Shown here in pieces: positions 16,224 through 26,500 of a stretch of 64,000 nt of DNA. The translations under genes and the position numbers were made by a program. Numbering within the stretch: the stretch's first letter is position 1; every line of letters begins with the position of its first letter. Source of the DNA: Youhaiella tibetensis (lineage in GTDB: Bacteria > Pseudomonadota > Alphaproteobacteria > Rhizobiales > Devosiaceae); assembly GCF_008000755.1 (NCBI RefSeq), contig NZ_CP041690.1, positions 310,001-374,000 on the forward strand. Reading direction: 5' to 3'. The notes beneath the pieces were generated by a model, which saw nothing but the letters and a program-made list of their open reading frames with translations, made no database searches and was not told where the DNA came from.

Positions 16224-16796
16224 ATGACGACCATCATCGACGAAATGGTTGCCGCCGCCCGCGGATGCGCCCTGCTGCTCATCGGCAACCGGACCGCGTC
16301 GCAATATTTCGATTTCAGCCAGCGCGGCCTCGTCGGCAGCTTCATCGCCATTCTGATGGCCACGACGTTTTCGGCCTACCTTCCGGCGCTGCTCGGCCAG
16401 GAGCCGAGCGTTTCGGTGCTGCGGGTGATTTTGACCTCAGCCATTGCCTTCGGTCTCCAGCTCGGCTTCGCCGCCCTGGCCCTGCGCCAGATGAAGCGGC
16501 TCGATGGCTTCGTGCCCTATCTCGTGGCGGAGAACTGGGCGACCTTCTTCCTTTCCCTGATCACGCTCGTCCTGGCGTTGTTCGGGCTGGGAGGGGATGT
16601 GTTCCTGGTAGTGGTGGGCCTGGTCATGCTGGTCATCCAGATCAACATCGCGCGCCTCATCGTCACGCTCGCTCCGCTCCAGGTCGCCATCTTCCTGATC
16701 GCCCAGCTCGTGGCGGGCAGCATCGGCCTGCTGATCGTCGGCCTCTCCATGCCGCTGCCGGCCGACGCCGGCACCCTGGTCTCGGCCCTCGGCTAA
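16224..16796 (+). CDS. Hypothetical membrane protein downstream of dapE
   Basis: The 190-residue protein has about five hydrophobic segments: FIAILMATTFSAYLPALL, VILTSAIAFGLQLGFAALAL, WATFFLSLITLVLALFGL, VFLVVVGLVMLVIQINIARLIV and IFLIAQLVAGSIGLLIVGLS. No enzymatic motif is seen. Its position between dapE and truA is a setting I recall from related genomes but cannot check here. It converges on truA with a gap of five bases between stops. Function is not assigned. Confidence 0.7.
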   Translation: MTTIIDEMVAAARGCALLLIGNRTASQYFDFSQRGLVGSFIAILMATTFSAYLPALLGQEPSVSVLRVILTSAIAFGLQLGFAALALRQMKRLDGFVPYLVAENWATFFLSLITLVLALFGLGGDVFLVVVGLVMLVIQINIARLIVTLAPLQVAIFLIAQLVAGSIGLLIVGLSMPLPADAGTLVSALG

Positions 16797-16801
16797 TAGT
16801 C

Positions 16802-17539
16802 CTAATAGTCCACGCGCGTGAGGTAGAGCCCGTCCGGCGGCGCCAGCGGCCCGCAGGCCGCCCGCCGCTTTGCGTCGAGCGCGGCGCGGAAATCGGCCGG
16901 CCGCCACTTGCCCTCACCCACCAGCTTGAGCGAGCCCACCATCGAGCGCACCTGGCTGTGGAGGAAGCTGCGCGCTTTGGCGGTTACCACGATATGGTCC
17001 GCCTGCCGGGAGACCGTCAGCACGTCGAGCGTGCGAATGGGTGAATTGGCCTGGCACTCGGCCGCACGGAACGTGGTGAAATCGTGCTGGCCCAGGATCA
17101 TTTGCGCCGCCGCGTGCATGGCGTCGGCATCGAGCGGCATCGGCACGTGCCACACCCGCCCGGCCTCGAGCGCAGCCCGCGCCCGGCGATTGAGGATCCG
17201 GTACTCGTAGTGCCGCGCGGTCGCCGAGAACCGCGCCTCGAAATCGTCCCCCACCGCCTCGGCCTCGACCACCGCCACCGGATGGGGCTTGAGGTGATAG
17301 TTGAGCGCCTCGCGCACCCGGAACGGATCGCGGTCGCCCGAAAGGTCGAAGCTCACCACCTGACCGAGCGCGTGCACCCCGCTATCGGTGCGTCCCGCCG
17401 CCTGGATCGCCACCTTCTCGCCGCAGAACCGCTCGATCGCCGTCTCGACGGCCTCCTGCACGGACATCTGCCCGGCCTGCCGCTGCCACCCCGCAAAAGG
17501 GGTTCCGTCATATTCGATGGTGAGCTTGAAGCGCGCCAT
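16802..17539 (-). CDS. truA: tRNA pseudouridine(38-40) synthase
   Basis: TruA makes pseudouridine in the anticodon arm of tRNAs. The 245-residue protein begins [21 protein letters not shown] and has the catalytic Asp in [29 protein letters not shown] is the second conserved region. Its ATG at 17539 shares one base with the fmt TGA (TGATG), so translation is coupled to fmt. The frame continues upstream inside fmt, but that extension has no family similarity and is rejected. Confidence 0.96.
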   Translation of the reverse strand: MARFKLTIEYDGTPFAGWQRQAGQMSVQEAVETAIERFCGEKVAIQAAGRTDSGVHALGQVVSFDLSGDRDPFRVREALNYHLKPHPVAVVEAEAVGDDFEARFSATARHYEYRILNRRARAALEAGRVWHVPMPLDADAMHAAAQMILGQHDFTTFRAAECQANSPIRTLDVLTVSRQADHIVVTAKARSFLHSQVRSMVGSLKLVGEGKWRPADFRAALDAKRRAACGPLAPPDGLYLTRVDY

Positions 17540-18462
17540 CAGACCGCCTTGCCGATGAGCGACCCCGTTCCGCGCACGAATGCGGCCGCGTCCATCGCGC
17601 CCTTGCCCTCGCGCTGCACCGAAACCAGCCGCACCGCGCCCTCGCCGCACGCGATGGTGAGGTCGTCACCGATCACCGTGCCGGCAGCGCCGCTGCCCGT
17701 CCCCAGGGTCGAACGCAGGGCCTTGACCCGCACCGGCTTGCCGCTCAGTTCCACTTCGAACCAGGCGCCGGGGAAGGGGGAGAGCCCGCGGATGTGGTTG
17801 TGCACCTCGGCTGCCGATTTCGACCAGTCGATCCGCGCCTCGGCCTTCTCGATCTTCCTGGCGTAGACGACGCCTTCTTCCGACTGCTCGGAAAACTCGA
17901 GGCTGCCGCGCTCGAGCGCCGCCAGCGCCCGGCCCATCAGGTCCGCGCCCACGCGCATCATGGCATCGTGCAACTCGCCCGCCGTCATGTCCGGGCCGAT
18001 GGGCATTTCCTCGACCAGGCCCACCGGGCCGGTGTCGAGCCCTTCGTCCATCTGCATCACCATCACGCCCGTGCGCTTGTCCCCCGCCATCACGGCGCGC
18101 TGGATCGGCGCGGCGCCCCGCCAGCGCGGCAGCAGCGAGCCGTGCAGGTTGAGGCACCCCAGGCGCGGCGCATCGAGGATCGGCTTGGGCAGCAGCAGCC
18201 CATAGGCCACCACCACGCCCACGTCCGCATCGTGCAGCGCGAAGACGCCCTGTTCTTCGCTCCCCTTGAGCGATTTGGGCGTAAACACAGGAATGCCGAA
18301 GCCTTCGGCTGCCAGGTGCACCGGGGACTTGCGCTCTTCCTGCCCCCGGCCCGCCGGCTTCGGCGCGCGCGTATAGACGGCCACCACTTCGTGGCCGCTC
18401 GCAACGATCTCGGTCAGGGTCGGAACCGCGAAATCGGGCGTCCCCATGAATACGACGCGCAT
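17539..18462 (-). CDS. fmt: Methionyl-tRNA formyltransferase
   Basis: Fmt formylates initiator Met-tRNA using 10-formyl-tetrahydrofolate. The 307-residue protein starts [16 protein letters not shown] and has the catalytic Asn-His region in [22 protein letters not shown] and Asp in [11 protein letters not shown]. The C-terminal OB-like domain follows. It stands between def and truA in the order def-fmt-truA on the minus strand, with 31 bases after def. Confidence 0.97.
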   Translation of the reverse strand: MRVVFMGTPDFAVPTLTEIVASGHEVVAVYTRAPKPAGRGQEERKSPVHLAAEGFGIPVFTPKSLKGSEEQGVFALHDADVGVVVAYGLLLPKPILDAPRLGCLNLHGSLLPRWRGAAPIQRAVMAGDKRTGVMVMQMDEGLDTGPVGLVEEMPIGPDMTAGELHDAMMRVGADLMGRALAALERGSLEFSEQSEEGVVYARKIEKAEARIDWSKSAAEVHNHIRGLSPFPGAWFEVELSGKPVRVKALRSTLGTGSGAAGTVIGDDLTIACGEGAVRLVSVQREGKGAMDAAAFVRGTGSLIGKAV

Positions 18463-18493
18463 GGAAACGCCCCTTGTGCCTGGCGGTAAGAGC

Positions 18494-19012
18494 CTAGTTC
18501 GCCGTGGCGCGCTTGGCGGCCTTGTCGAACTTCTTGATCACGCGGTCGCGCTTGAGGCGCGACAGGTAGTCGATATAGAGCACGCCATCGAGGTGATCGA
18601 TCTCGTGCTGCATGCAGATGGCCAGCCGGTCGGACGCTTTGCGCTCGACGACCTTGCCGTCCTGGTCCATGTAGCGGACCTTGATGTCGGCGGGGCGCTC
18701 GACCTCGTAATAGAGGTCGGGGATCGACAGGCACCCTTCTTCGGTGACCACCGTCTCGTCACCGAATTCGATGACTTCCGGGTTGATCATCACGATCGGA
18801 TCGGGGCTCTCGTCTTCCTTGGCGAGGTCGATCACGACCACGCGCTTGAGCACGCCGACCTGCGGCGCGGCCAGGCCGATCCCGGGCGCGGCATACATCG
18901 TATCGAACATGTCTTTGACGAGCGTGGTGATCTCGTCGTTGATCTCCTCGACCGGCTCGGCAATCGCACGCAGGCGCGCGTCGGGGATGATCAGGATGGG
19001 GCGAACGGCCAT
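18494..19012 (-). CDS. def: Peptide deformylase
   Basis: Def removes the N-formyl group from nascent proteins and works with the neighbouring fmt. The 172-residue protein has all three motifs: [18 protein letters not shown] and the metal-binding HEIDHLDG. It starts at ATG 19012 ([14 protein letters not shown]). The C-terminal basic tail ([20 protein letters not shown]) is usual for alphaproteobacterial type I enzymes. It is divergent from rmuC. Confidence 0.97.
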   Translation of the reverse strand: MAVRPILIIPDARLRAIAEPVEEINDEITTLVKDMFDTMYAAPGIGLAAPQVGVLKRVVVIDLAKEDESPDPIVMINPEVIEFGDETVVTEEGCLSIPDLYYEVERPADIKVRYMDQDGKVVERKASDRLAICMQHEIDHLDGVLYIDYLSRLKRDRVIKKFDKAAKRATAN

Positions 19013-19140
19013 CTGGTGGTCCTTTTCAGCAATTGCCCCCGATATGGTATTTTCTGGCCGCCCGGTCAACTGGCCCCCGGTTGAGCCTCGCCGGAACAAG
19101 AGGGGAACACTTCTGCGGCGAATCGCGCTAGTGTGCGCCG

Positions 19141-20289
19141 ATGGACATGGTTCTCTTCACCCTCGGCGATTTTCCCCTCACCCTGAGCCACGCGATCGCC
19201 GCCGCGGTCGCGCTCATGGCGCTGCTGCTCGTCATTCTCCTCGTCAATTCGCTGCGCTCCGGGCGCCAGCGCGCCGAGGAGGCTGCCACCGCCATCGCCC
19301 GCAGCCAGGAGATGGAAAAGCACCTGGCCGACATGATGCGCATCCAGAACGAGATGACCGGCCGCATGCAGACCATGTCCGAGATCTTCGGCAGCCGCAC
19401 CTCCGATCTGGCCCGCCTCGTCAACGAGCGCCTCGATTCCACCAGCCAGCGCATGGGCCAGGCGATCACCGAGAACCGCACCAAGACCGAGGAGAGCCTG
19501 ACCAAGCTCCATGAGCGCCTGGCCGTGATCGACCGCGCCCAGTCCACCATGACCGCGCTCTCGGGCGAAATCGTCTCGCTCCAGTCGATCCTTTCCAACA
19601 AGCAGCAGCGCGGCGCCTTCGGGCAGGGGCGCATGGAGGCCATCATCGCCGATGGCCTCGCCTCGAACGGCTATGCCTTCCAGACCACGCTTTCCAATGG
19701 CAGCCGTCCGGACTGCGTCATCTTCATGCCCAACGACGCCCCGCGCCTGGTCATCGATGCCAAGTTCCCGCTCGAAAGCTGGCAGCGCCTCAAGGAGGCG
19801 GCCAACGACGACGAGGCCAAGCTCGCCAGGGCCCAGTTCAAGACCGACATCACTACCCATGTCCGCGCCATTTCCGACAAATACCTGATCGCCGGGGAGA
19901 CGCAGGACACCGCCTTCATGTTCGTGCCCTCCGAAGCCATCTTCGCGGACCTGCACGAGCAGTTCGAGGATTTGGTGCAGCGCGCCATCCGCCACCGCGT
20001 GGTCATCGTTTCCCCCTCCCTGCTCATGCTCTCCATCCAGGTGATCCAGGCCCTGCTGCGCGATGTGCGCATGCGCGAGCAGGCGCATCTCATCCAGAAG
20101 GAAGTGCGCGAGCTTCTCGCCGATGTCGGCCGGCTGGACGATCGCGTGCGCAAGCTCCAGACCCATTTCCAGCAGGCGAACAACGACATAGGCGACATCC
20201 TCGTTTCCACCGGCAAGGTCACCCGTCGCGGCGAGAAGATCGACGCGCTCGAGCTCGAGGAACCGGCCGCGCGCCTCGCTGGCGAATAG
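19141..20289 (+). CDS. rmuC: DNA recombination protein RmuC homologue
   Basis: The 382-residue protein has an N-terminal membrane segment (ALMALLLVILLVNSL), a coiled-coil region (QRAEEAATAIARSQEMEKHLADM onward) and the RmuC nuclease-like domain with LVIDAKFPLESWQ, VRAISDKYLIAGETQDTAFMFVPSEAIFADL and VSPSLLMLSIQVI. RmuC limits inversions at short inverted repeats in E. coli. CTAGTG at 19128-19133 ends seven bases before the ATG, so a leaderless transcript is possible. It is divergent from def. Confidence 0.93.
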   Translation: MDMVLFTLGDFPLTLSHAIAAAVALMALLLVILLVNSLRSGRQRAEEAATAIARSQEMEKHLADMMRIQNEMTGRMQTMSEIFGSRTSDLARLVNERLDSTSQRMGQAITENRTKTEESLTKLHERLAVIDRAQSTMTALSGEIVSLQSILSNKQQRGAFGQGRMEAIIADGLASNGYAFQTTLSNGSRPDCVIFMPNDAPRLVIDAKFPLESWQRLKEAANDDEAKLARAQFKTDITTHVRAISDKYLIAGETQDTAFMFVPSEAIFADLHEQFEDLVQRAIRHRVVIVSPSLLMLSIQVIQALLRDVRMREQAHLIQKEVRELLADVGRLDDRVRKLQTHFQQANNDIGDILVSTGKVTRRGEKIDALELEEPAARLAGE

Positions 20290-20350
20290 CGGAAACTTCG
20301 CTTCTCCTGCCGCGTTACCCTGACGGTCGCAACCTTCAGGGAGCAGTGCG

Positions 20351-20839
20351 ATGAACCACATCAATGAGGACGGCAAGGTCCTTGCCCAGGATACCGACAT
20401 CGATGGCGACGACGACGAGGGCTTGCCCGGCTTTGCCTATCCGGTGAGCGAAGCGGAGATCGAAGACCTCATGTACGGGTCGGATCGCCCCGTCGCCGAG
20501 CGCCTCGCCCGCCTGCGCCAGATCCGCGACGACCTGCGCGCCCGCGAGCCGGCCGATTTCGGCCTCGACGATCCGAAGGGCCTGCTCGGCGAGATCGAGG
20601 GCGCCATCATCCAGCTCGAGACCGGCACCGCCGGCGAAAACGGCCCGCGCGGCATGGGCGAGCTCGACAGCACCCGCACGCGCGATGAGGACCCGCTCGC
20701 GCACCGGGAAACCCTCTCGCCCGACGACGACGCTCTGGTCAGCCTCGACGAGCAGGAGGCCGAATACGGCGAAGACGACGTGCTCGATCCCACCGAGTGG
20801 GAGGAGGGCGACGATTTCCGCCCCGATCGCGGCCACTGA
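20351..20839 (+). CDS. Acidic hypothetical protein (162 aa)
   Basis: This highly acidic soluble protein follows rmuC by 61 bases and has GGGAG before the ATG. The middle (RPVAERLARLRQIRDDLRAREPADFGLDDPKGLLGEIEGAIIQLE) looks helical. The ends are rich in Asp and Glu (DIDGDDDEGLPGF; DEQEAEYGEDDVLDPTEWEEGDDF) and probably disordered. No catalytic motif is seen and I do not recognise a family. Confidence 0.7.
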   Translation: MNHINEDGKVLAQDTDIDGDDDEGLPGFAYPVSEAEIEDLMYGSDRPVAERLARLRQIRDDLRAREPADFGLDDPKGLLGEIEGAIIQLETGTAGENGPRGMGELDSTRTRDEDPLAHRETLSPDDDALVSLDEQEAEYGEDDVLDPTEWEEGDDFRPDRGH

Positions 20840-20927
20840 CCGGATGGAGCTTTGACCGGGGCGGCTTCCCCCGCGCCCCGGCTTGGGTCTAGTCTCCGGC
20901 AAACGCGAAAACTGTTCGGAGGCAGGT

Positions 20928-21980
20928 ATGGAATACCGTTTGCTCGGCCGCTCGGGGCTCAAGGTCTCGACCCTCACCATGGGCACCATGACGTTCGGGG
21001 GTAATCCCAAGGTCGGCAATACCAGCCTCAAGGAGGCCCAGCGCCAGATCGACATGTGCCTGGAGGCGGGCGTCAACATGCTCGACACCGCCAATGTCTA
21101 TACGCGCGGCGTCTCCGAATCGATCATCGGGGAAGCCCTCACCGATGGCCGCCGCCAGCGCACGCTCCTCGCCACCAAGGTGCGCTTCCCCATGGATGAC
21201 ACCGATCCCAACGAGAGGGGCCTGTCGCGCTACCACATCGTCAACCAGTGCGAAGCCAGCCTCAAGCGCCTCAAGACCGATGTCATCGATCTCTACCAGG
21301 TCCACGAATGGGACGGGCAGACCCCGCTCGAGGAGACCATGGAGGCGCTCGATACCCTCGTGCGCCACGGCAAGGTCCGCTACATCGGCTGCTCGAACTA
21401 TTCGGGCTGGCATATCATGAAGGCGCTCGGCGTCTGCGAGAAGGATGCCCGCCAGCGCTTCGTCTCCCAGCAGATCCACTACACCCTGTTCTCGCGCGAG
21501 GCCGAGAACGAGCTGGTGCCCATCACCATCGACCAGGGCCTGGGCATCCTCGTCTGGAGCCCGCTCGCCGGTGGCCTGCTCTCGGGCAAGTACCGGCGCG
21601 GGGAAACCGCGCCCGAAGGCACGCGCCATGCCGGCGGCTTCCGCGAGCCGCCCGTCCACGATTGGGATCGGCTCTATGACATCGTCGACGTCCTGGTCTC
21701 GATCGCCGAGGTGCGCGGCGTCTCCGCCGCCCAGATCGCCCTGGCCTGGCTGCTCGGCCGCTCCGGGGTGACTTCGGTCATCATCGGCGGACGCACCGAG
21801 GCCCAGTTCCGCGACAACCTCGCCGCCGCCGAGCTCAAGCTCACCGAGCATGAGCGCAAGCGGCTCGACGACGTCTCGCTCCTGCCGCTCCAGTATCCTT
21901 ACTGGCACCAGAGCTTCACCGCCTCCGACCGGCTCGGCGCCGCCGATCTGACCCTGCACGCTCCGCATCTGGAGAAGTGA
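20928..21980 (+). CDS. Aldo/keto reductase
   Basis: The 350-residue protein begins MEYRLLGRSGLKVSTLTMGTMTFGG. The AKR tetrad is visible: Asp in MLDTANVY, Tyr in NVYTRGVSE, Lys in LLATKVRFP, and His in DLYQVHEWDG. The C-terminal NADPH region SVIIGGRTEAQFRDNLAAAELKL is present. It reduces aldehydes or ketones with NADPH; the substrate is unknown. ATG 20928 follows CGGAGG. The SDR gene begins two bases after its stop, so the two probably form an operon acting on one carbonyl/alcohol metabolite. Confidence 0.92.
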   Translation: MEYRLLGRSGLKVSTLTMGTMTFGGNPKVGNTSLKEAQRQIDMCLEAGVNMLDTANVYTRGVSESIIGEALTDGRRQRTLLATKVRFPMDDTDPNERGLSRYHIVNQCEASLKRLKTDVIDLYQVHEWDGQTPLEETMEALDTLVRHGKVRYIGCSNYSGWHIMKALGVCEKDARQRFVSQQIHYTLFSREAENELVPITIDQGLGILVWSPLAGGLLSGKYRRGETAPEGTRHAGGFREPPVHDWDRLYDIVDVLVSIAEVRGVSAAQIALAWLLGRSGVTSVIIGGRTEAQFRDNLAAAELKLTEHERKRLDDVSLLPLQYPYWHQSFTASDRLGAADLTLHAPHLEK

Positions 21981-21982
21981 CC

Positions 21983-22753
21983 ATGACCGACCTCCCCAGC
22001 TTCGATCTCACCGGCAGGACCGCGCTCGTCACCGGCGCAGCCCGGGGCCTGGGGCGGGCCATCGCCCTGGCGCTTGCCGATGCGGGCGCCGATATCGCCC
22101 TGGGCCTGCGCGACGCCGACATGGACAATGGCGTCGCCGCCGAGGTGGAAAAACTCGGCCGCCGTGTCCTGCGGCTGCAGATGGATGTGGTCAACCTCGC
22201 CCAGTCCCGTGCCGCTATCGACGGCGCCATCGCCCATTTCGGGCGCATCGATATCCTCATCAACAATGTCGGCGGCGGCATCGAGCGGCCGCTGCTCGAG
22301 GTCACCGAGGACGAGTTCGACGGCACCGTCGATCTCAACGTCAAGTCGAGCTTCTTCATCGCCCAGCGCCTGGCCCGCCACATGAAGGAGAAGGGCGGCG
22401 GCACCATAGTCAACATGAGTTCGCAGGCCGGCTTCATCGCGCTGCCGGGCGAGGGCGTCTATTGCCTCTCCAAGGCCGCCGTCGCCCACATGACCAAGTG
22501 CATGGCCGTCGAGTGGGGCCAGTACGGCATCACCGTCAATGCCGTGGCGCCCACCTTCATCGAGACCGACGGCACCTCGAGCGCCCTGGCCGTCCCCGCG
22601 TTCAAGGCCGACGTCATCGAGCGCGTCGCCGCGCTCCACCGCATCGGCGTGCCCCGGGAAGTGTCGGGCGCGGTGGTCTTCCTCGCCTCGCCCGCCGCCT
22701 CCCTCATGACCGGGCAGACGCTCATCATCGATGGCGGCTGGACCGCGCGCTAG
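21983..22753 (+). CDS. Short-chain dehydrogenase/reductase
   Basis: A classical SDR of 256 residues. The NAD(P)-binding motif is TGAARGLGRAIA, followed by NNVGGG. The catalytic residues are Ser in NMSSQAG and Tyr/Lys in YCLSKAAVAH. GQTLIIDGGWTAR ends the protein in the usual way. It is coupled to the upstream AKR gene. Its stop overlaps that of a convergent small gene. The substrate cannot be assigned. Confidence 0.92.
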   Translation: MTDLPSFDLTGRTALVTGAARGLGRAIALALADAGADIALGLRDADMDNGVAAEVEKLGRRVLRLQMDVVNLAQSRAAIDGAIAHFGRIDILINNVGGGIERPLLEVTEDEFDGTVDLNVKSSFFIAQRLARHMKEKGGGTIVNMSSQAGFIALPGEGVYCLSKAAVAHMTKCMAVEWGQYGITVNAVAPTFIETDGTSSALAVPAFKADVIERVAALHRIGVPREVSGAVVFLASPAASLMTGQTLIIDGGWTAR

Positions 22754-22899
22754 CACGCCGCGCCCAGCGCCATCGCGCCCAGGCCGATCAGCCCGATCGC
22801 CACGAGCAGGCGCAGTGCGCCGTTCGGGCCGCCTTCATAGGGGTGCCGATCCGGGCTGCCGGCCACCAGCCAGTTTGCAAGCATGGGATACATCGCCAT
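22750..22899 (-). CDS. Small membrane protein (49 aa)
   Basis: A 49-codon gene with GGAGA before its ATG: MAMYPMLANWLVAGSPDRHPYEGG, then one hydrophobic segment (ALRLLVAIGLIGLGAMALGAAC). The stop codon overlaps the SDR stop. The Shine-Dalgarno and single membrane span support it. No family is recognised. Confidence 0.6.
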   Translation of the reverse strand: MAMYPMLANWLVAGSPDRHPYEGGPNGALRLLVAIGLIGLGAMALGAAC

Positions 22900-22950
22900 T
22901 CTCCGTTGGATCTGGAGAATGGTCGAACGGCCTCTGGCCGCTTCGACGCG

Positions 22951-23406
22951 TCAGGCGCGCTTTTTGGCCCTGGGCCGCTCGGTGAGGGTCGAGAGGATCT
23001 TGTCCACTAGGTCCAGGTCCTGCCGCTGCCCCTGGGCCTGCTGCTGCAGGTCCACCAGGTAGGACGTCGTGTAGTAGAGCCGGCGCGCCAGGAGCGTGGC
23101 CAGCACCAGCGACAGTTCCGGATGCGCTTCGAGGAACTTAATGGCGTCCTTGACCTCATAGGCCTTGACCGTCGAGAGCGCCTGCACCGTGGCGCTGTGC
23201 GGCTGGTCGAGCAGCACCGCCATTTCCCCGAAGATCGAGCCGGGTTCGTCCACGTGGCTGACCTGGGTGTCGCGGCGGATCACTTCCACCTCGCCCTCGA
23301 TCAGCACGTAGAGCTTGCTGTCGCGCGCGCCTTCGCCCAGCAACGCCTCGCCCGATTTGAACGTGACGACAGGCATTCCCTCGAGCAGAGCCAGCACGTC
23401 ATCCAT
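22951..23406 (-). CDS. Cyclic-nucleotide-binding domain protein without DNA-binding domain
   Basis: The 151-residue protein is a Crp-type cNMP-binding beta-roll: VVTFKSGEALLGEGARDSKLYVLIEGEVEV, then PGSIFGEMAVLLDQPHSATVQALS, the phosphate-binding cassette with GEMAVL and an Arg replaced by the HS in QPHSATV. No helix-turn-helix follows; the tail is short and basic (TERPRAKKRA). It may be a cAMP effector subunit. A CHASE2 adenylate cyclase is encoded about 5 kb away on the same strand, but no direct link is shown. Confidence 0.8.
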   Translation of the reverse strand: MDDVLALLEGMPVVTFKSGEALLGEGARDSKLYVLIEGEVEVIRRDTQVSHVDEPGSIFGEMAVLLDQPHSATVQALSTVKAYEVKDAIKFLEAHPELSLVLATLLARRLYYTTSYLVDLQQQAQGQRQDLDLVDKILSTLTERPRAKKRA

Positions 23407-23492
23407 AGCGCATCACCCTCTTATGCCGCTGTGATGGAAGTGTTTTTAGCGTGCTTTTTCGCCAGCGCCAACCGGGGCGCGGCCTGGGAGCA

Positions 23493-23514
23493 GGGCGCCC
23501 GTCGCCGGGCGCCC
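23493..23514 (-). terminator. Hairpin downstream of putA
   Basis: GGGCGCCCG-TCGC-CGGGCGCCC is a perfect 9-bp stem 12 bases after the putA stop. There is no T-run, so termination strength is uncertain. Confidence 0.55.
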
Positions 23515-23525
23515 GCCATTGGGTC

Positions 23526-26500
23526 TTAGCCGATGGTCATGAGCGAGGCGTTGCCGCCCGCCGCCGCCGTGTTGACGCTGGTCGAGACTTCCAGCACCAG
23601 CAGGTCGAGGTTATAGGCCTGCGTGCCTTCGATGAGGCCCTTGGTGCTGGCGCCCTGCACCAGGACGATCGGGCCTTCCAGGCGCGCCGCTTCCTGGGCG
23701 ATCCGGGCCGTCTTTTCGGCATCGCCTTCCACCAGCACGCCCGCCACGCCCGCAAGGTCCTCGCCCTGCGTCACGAAGCCAGCCAGCGTACTGGGCAGGG
23801 TATCGAGCACCCTGGCGGTCTCGCTGCCGGCCACCACACGGGCCGAATTGCCCGTCGCCAGCACCGCGCCGAGCTGGATCAGCAGGCCCTCGGGCGTTGC
23901 CGGAACCAGGCCGATCGTGCCGCGCGGCTTGGTGAGATAGGTGTTGTCCTCGCCCACCGGGCCGGCCAGCACCTCGGGGGCGCCGTTGAGCCGGGTTTCG
24001 GCGAAGCCGGCGACGATCGCCGCCGCATCCCCGCGGTTCTCGGCCACCAGCCAGTGCCGGTAGGCCTCGATCTCCTTGCTGGGCTTGCCGCCCTTGAGCA
24101 CGGGGGCGTCCAGCACCATGCGGCGCATGTAGAGCGGGCCGCCGGCCTTGGGGCCGGTGCCCGAAAGCCCGTGCCCGCCGAAGGGCTGCACGCCCACCAC
24201 CGCTCCGATGATGTTGCGGTTGATATAGACATTGCCAACTTCGATCCGCTCGGTGACCTCGCGGATGGTCTCGTCGATCCGGGTATGGAGCCCGAAGGTG
24301 AGGCCATAGCCCAGCGCGTTGATCTCGCCGATCAGCTTGTCCATGGCCGAGCGCTTGAAGCGCACCACGTGCAGCACCGGCCCGAACACTTCCCCGGCCA
24401 GCTCGGAAACCGAGTTGAGCTCGATGATGGTCGGGGCCACGAACGTGCCCTTGCCGGCTTCGGCGGGCAGGTCGAGCTGGGTCACCTTGTGCCCCTTGGC
24501 CTTCATCGCCTCGATATGGCCGTTGATGCGGTCACGCGCCTCGGCAGTGATCACCGGGCCGATATCGGTGGCCAGGAACTGCGGATTGGCCAGCGCCAGC
24601 TCGTCCAGCCCGCCCTTGACCATGGTCAGCGTGTGGTCGGCCACGTCTTCCTGCAAGCACAGGATCCGCAGCGCCGAGCAGCGCTGACCGGCGCTGTCGA
24701 AGGCCGAGGTCAGCACGTCCGCCACCACCTGCTCGGTCAGGGCCGAGGAATCGACGATCATGGCGTTCTGTCCGCCCGTCTCGGCGATCAGCGGCACCGG
24801 GCGCCCGTCGGGCAGCAGCTTGTCGGCCAGCTGCTTCTGGATGAGCTGGGCCACTTCCACCGATCCGGTGAAGACCACGCCATGGGTGTCCTTGTGGCCC
24901 ACCAGCGCGGCGCCCACCGGGCCGTCGCCGATGACGAGCCTGAGCACGTCCGCCGGCACGCCCGCCTCATGGAGAATGCGCACGCCCTCGGTGGCGATGA
25001 GCGGGGTTTCCTCGGCCGGCTTGCACACGACGGCATTGCCCGCCGCCAGCGCCGCCGAGACCTGCCCGGTGAAGATCGCCAGCGGGAAGTTCCAGGGGCT
25101 GATGCACACCACCGTACCCAGCGGGGCCGCGTCGTCCCGGGCCTCGTCGGCATAGTAGCGCAGGAAGTCGATGGCCTCGCGCACCTCGGCGATGGCGTTA
25201 TGGGTGGATTTGCCCGCTTCCCGGATGATGAGCCCCAGAAGATCGGGCAGCCGTTCTTCCATGATGTCGCCGGCCCGGCGCAGGATTTCCCCGCGCTTGG
25301 CCGCGCCCAGGGCCGCCCAGGCGGGGCCGCCCTTTGCCGCCGCGGCGAAGGCGGCTTCCACCTCGCCCTTTTCGGCATAGGTCACGTAGCCCACCACGTC
25401 CTCGTGGTCGGCCGGGTTGCGCACCGGCAGTCCGTTCCCGTTGACCGGCTTGATGCGCGCGAAGGCCGTCTTGATGGTCTTGAGGTCGTGCTCGTTGGAA
25501 AGATTGAGCCCGGCCGAATTCCGGCGCGCGCCCAGGATGTCGCGCGGCGCGGCGAGGCGCGGATGCATCGAGCCCACCGGGAAAATCGACGCCGCCTTGG
25601 CCACCGGGTCCCCGATCAGTTCCTCGATCGGATAGTCGGGGTCCGCGATCTGGTTGACGAACGAGGAATTGGCCCCGTTCTCGAGCAGGCGCCGCACCAG
25701 ATAGGCCAGCAGTGTCTCGTGGCTTCCCACCGGCGCATAGATGCGGCAGGGCCGGTCGAGCTTGTCCTTGCCCACCACCTCTTCATAGAGCGGCTCGCCC
25801 ATGCCGTGCAGACACTGGAACTCGTAGCGCCCCACTTCGAATTCTGGACCCGCCATCTGGTAGATGGTCGCCAGCGTCTGGGCGTTATGCGTCGCGAACT
25901 GCGGGAAGATGGCGTCCGGCGCCCCGAGCAGCTTCTTGGCGCAGGCGAGGTAGGAGACGTCGGTATAGACCTTGCGCGTATAGACCGGATAGTCGGCCAG
26001 CCCGTCGACCTGGGCCTGCTTGATCTCGCTGTCCCAATAGGCGCCCTTGACGAGGCGCACCATGAGCCGGCGCTTCGAGCGTCGGGCGAGGTCGATGAGG
26101 TAATCGATGACGAACGGGCAGCGCTTGCCATAGGCCTGGACCACGAAGCCCAGCCCGTTCCAGCCCTCGAGCTCGGGGTTGAAGCTGAGCGCTTCCATCA
26201 GGTCGAGCGAGATTTCGAGCCGCCGCGCTTCCTCGGCGTCGATGTTCAGCCCGATATTGTAGGATTTGGCCAGCACCGCCAGCTTGACGAGGCGCGGCAG
26301 GAGTTCCTTCATCACCCGCTCGTACTTGGTGCGCTCGTAGCGCGGATGGAGCGCCGAGAGCTTGATCGAGATGCCCGGGCCGCCATAGGGGCCCCGGCCC
26401 GCATTGGCCTTGCCGATGGCGTTGATGGCCGTTTCGTAGTCCCGGTAGTAGCGGTCGGCGTCCGCGGCGGTCGCGGCCGCTTCGCCCAGCATGTCATAGG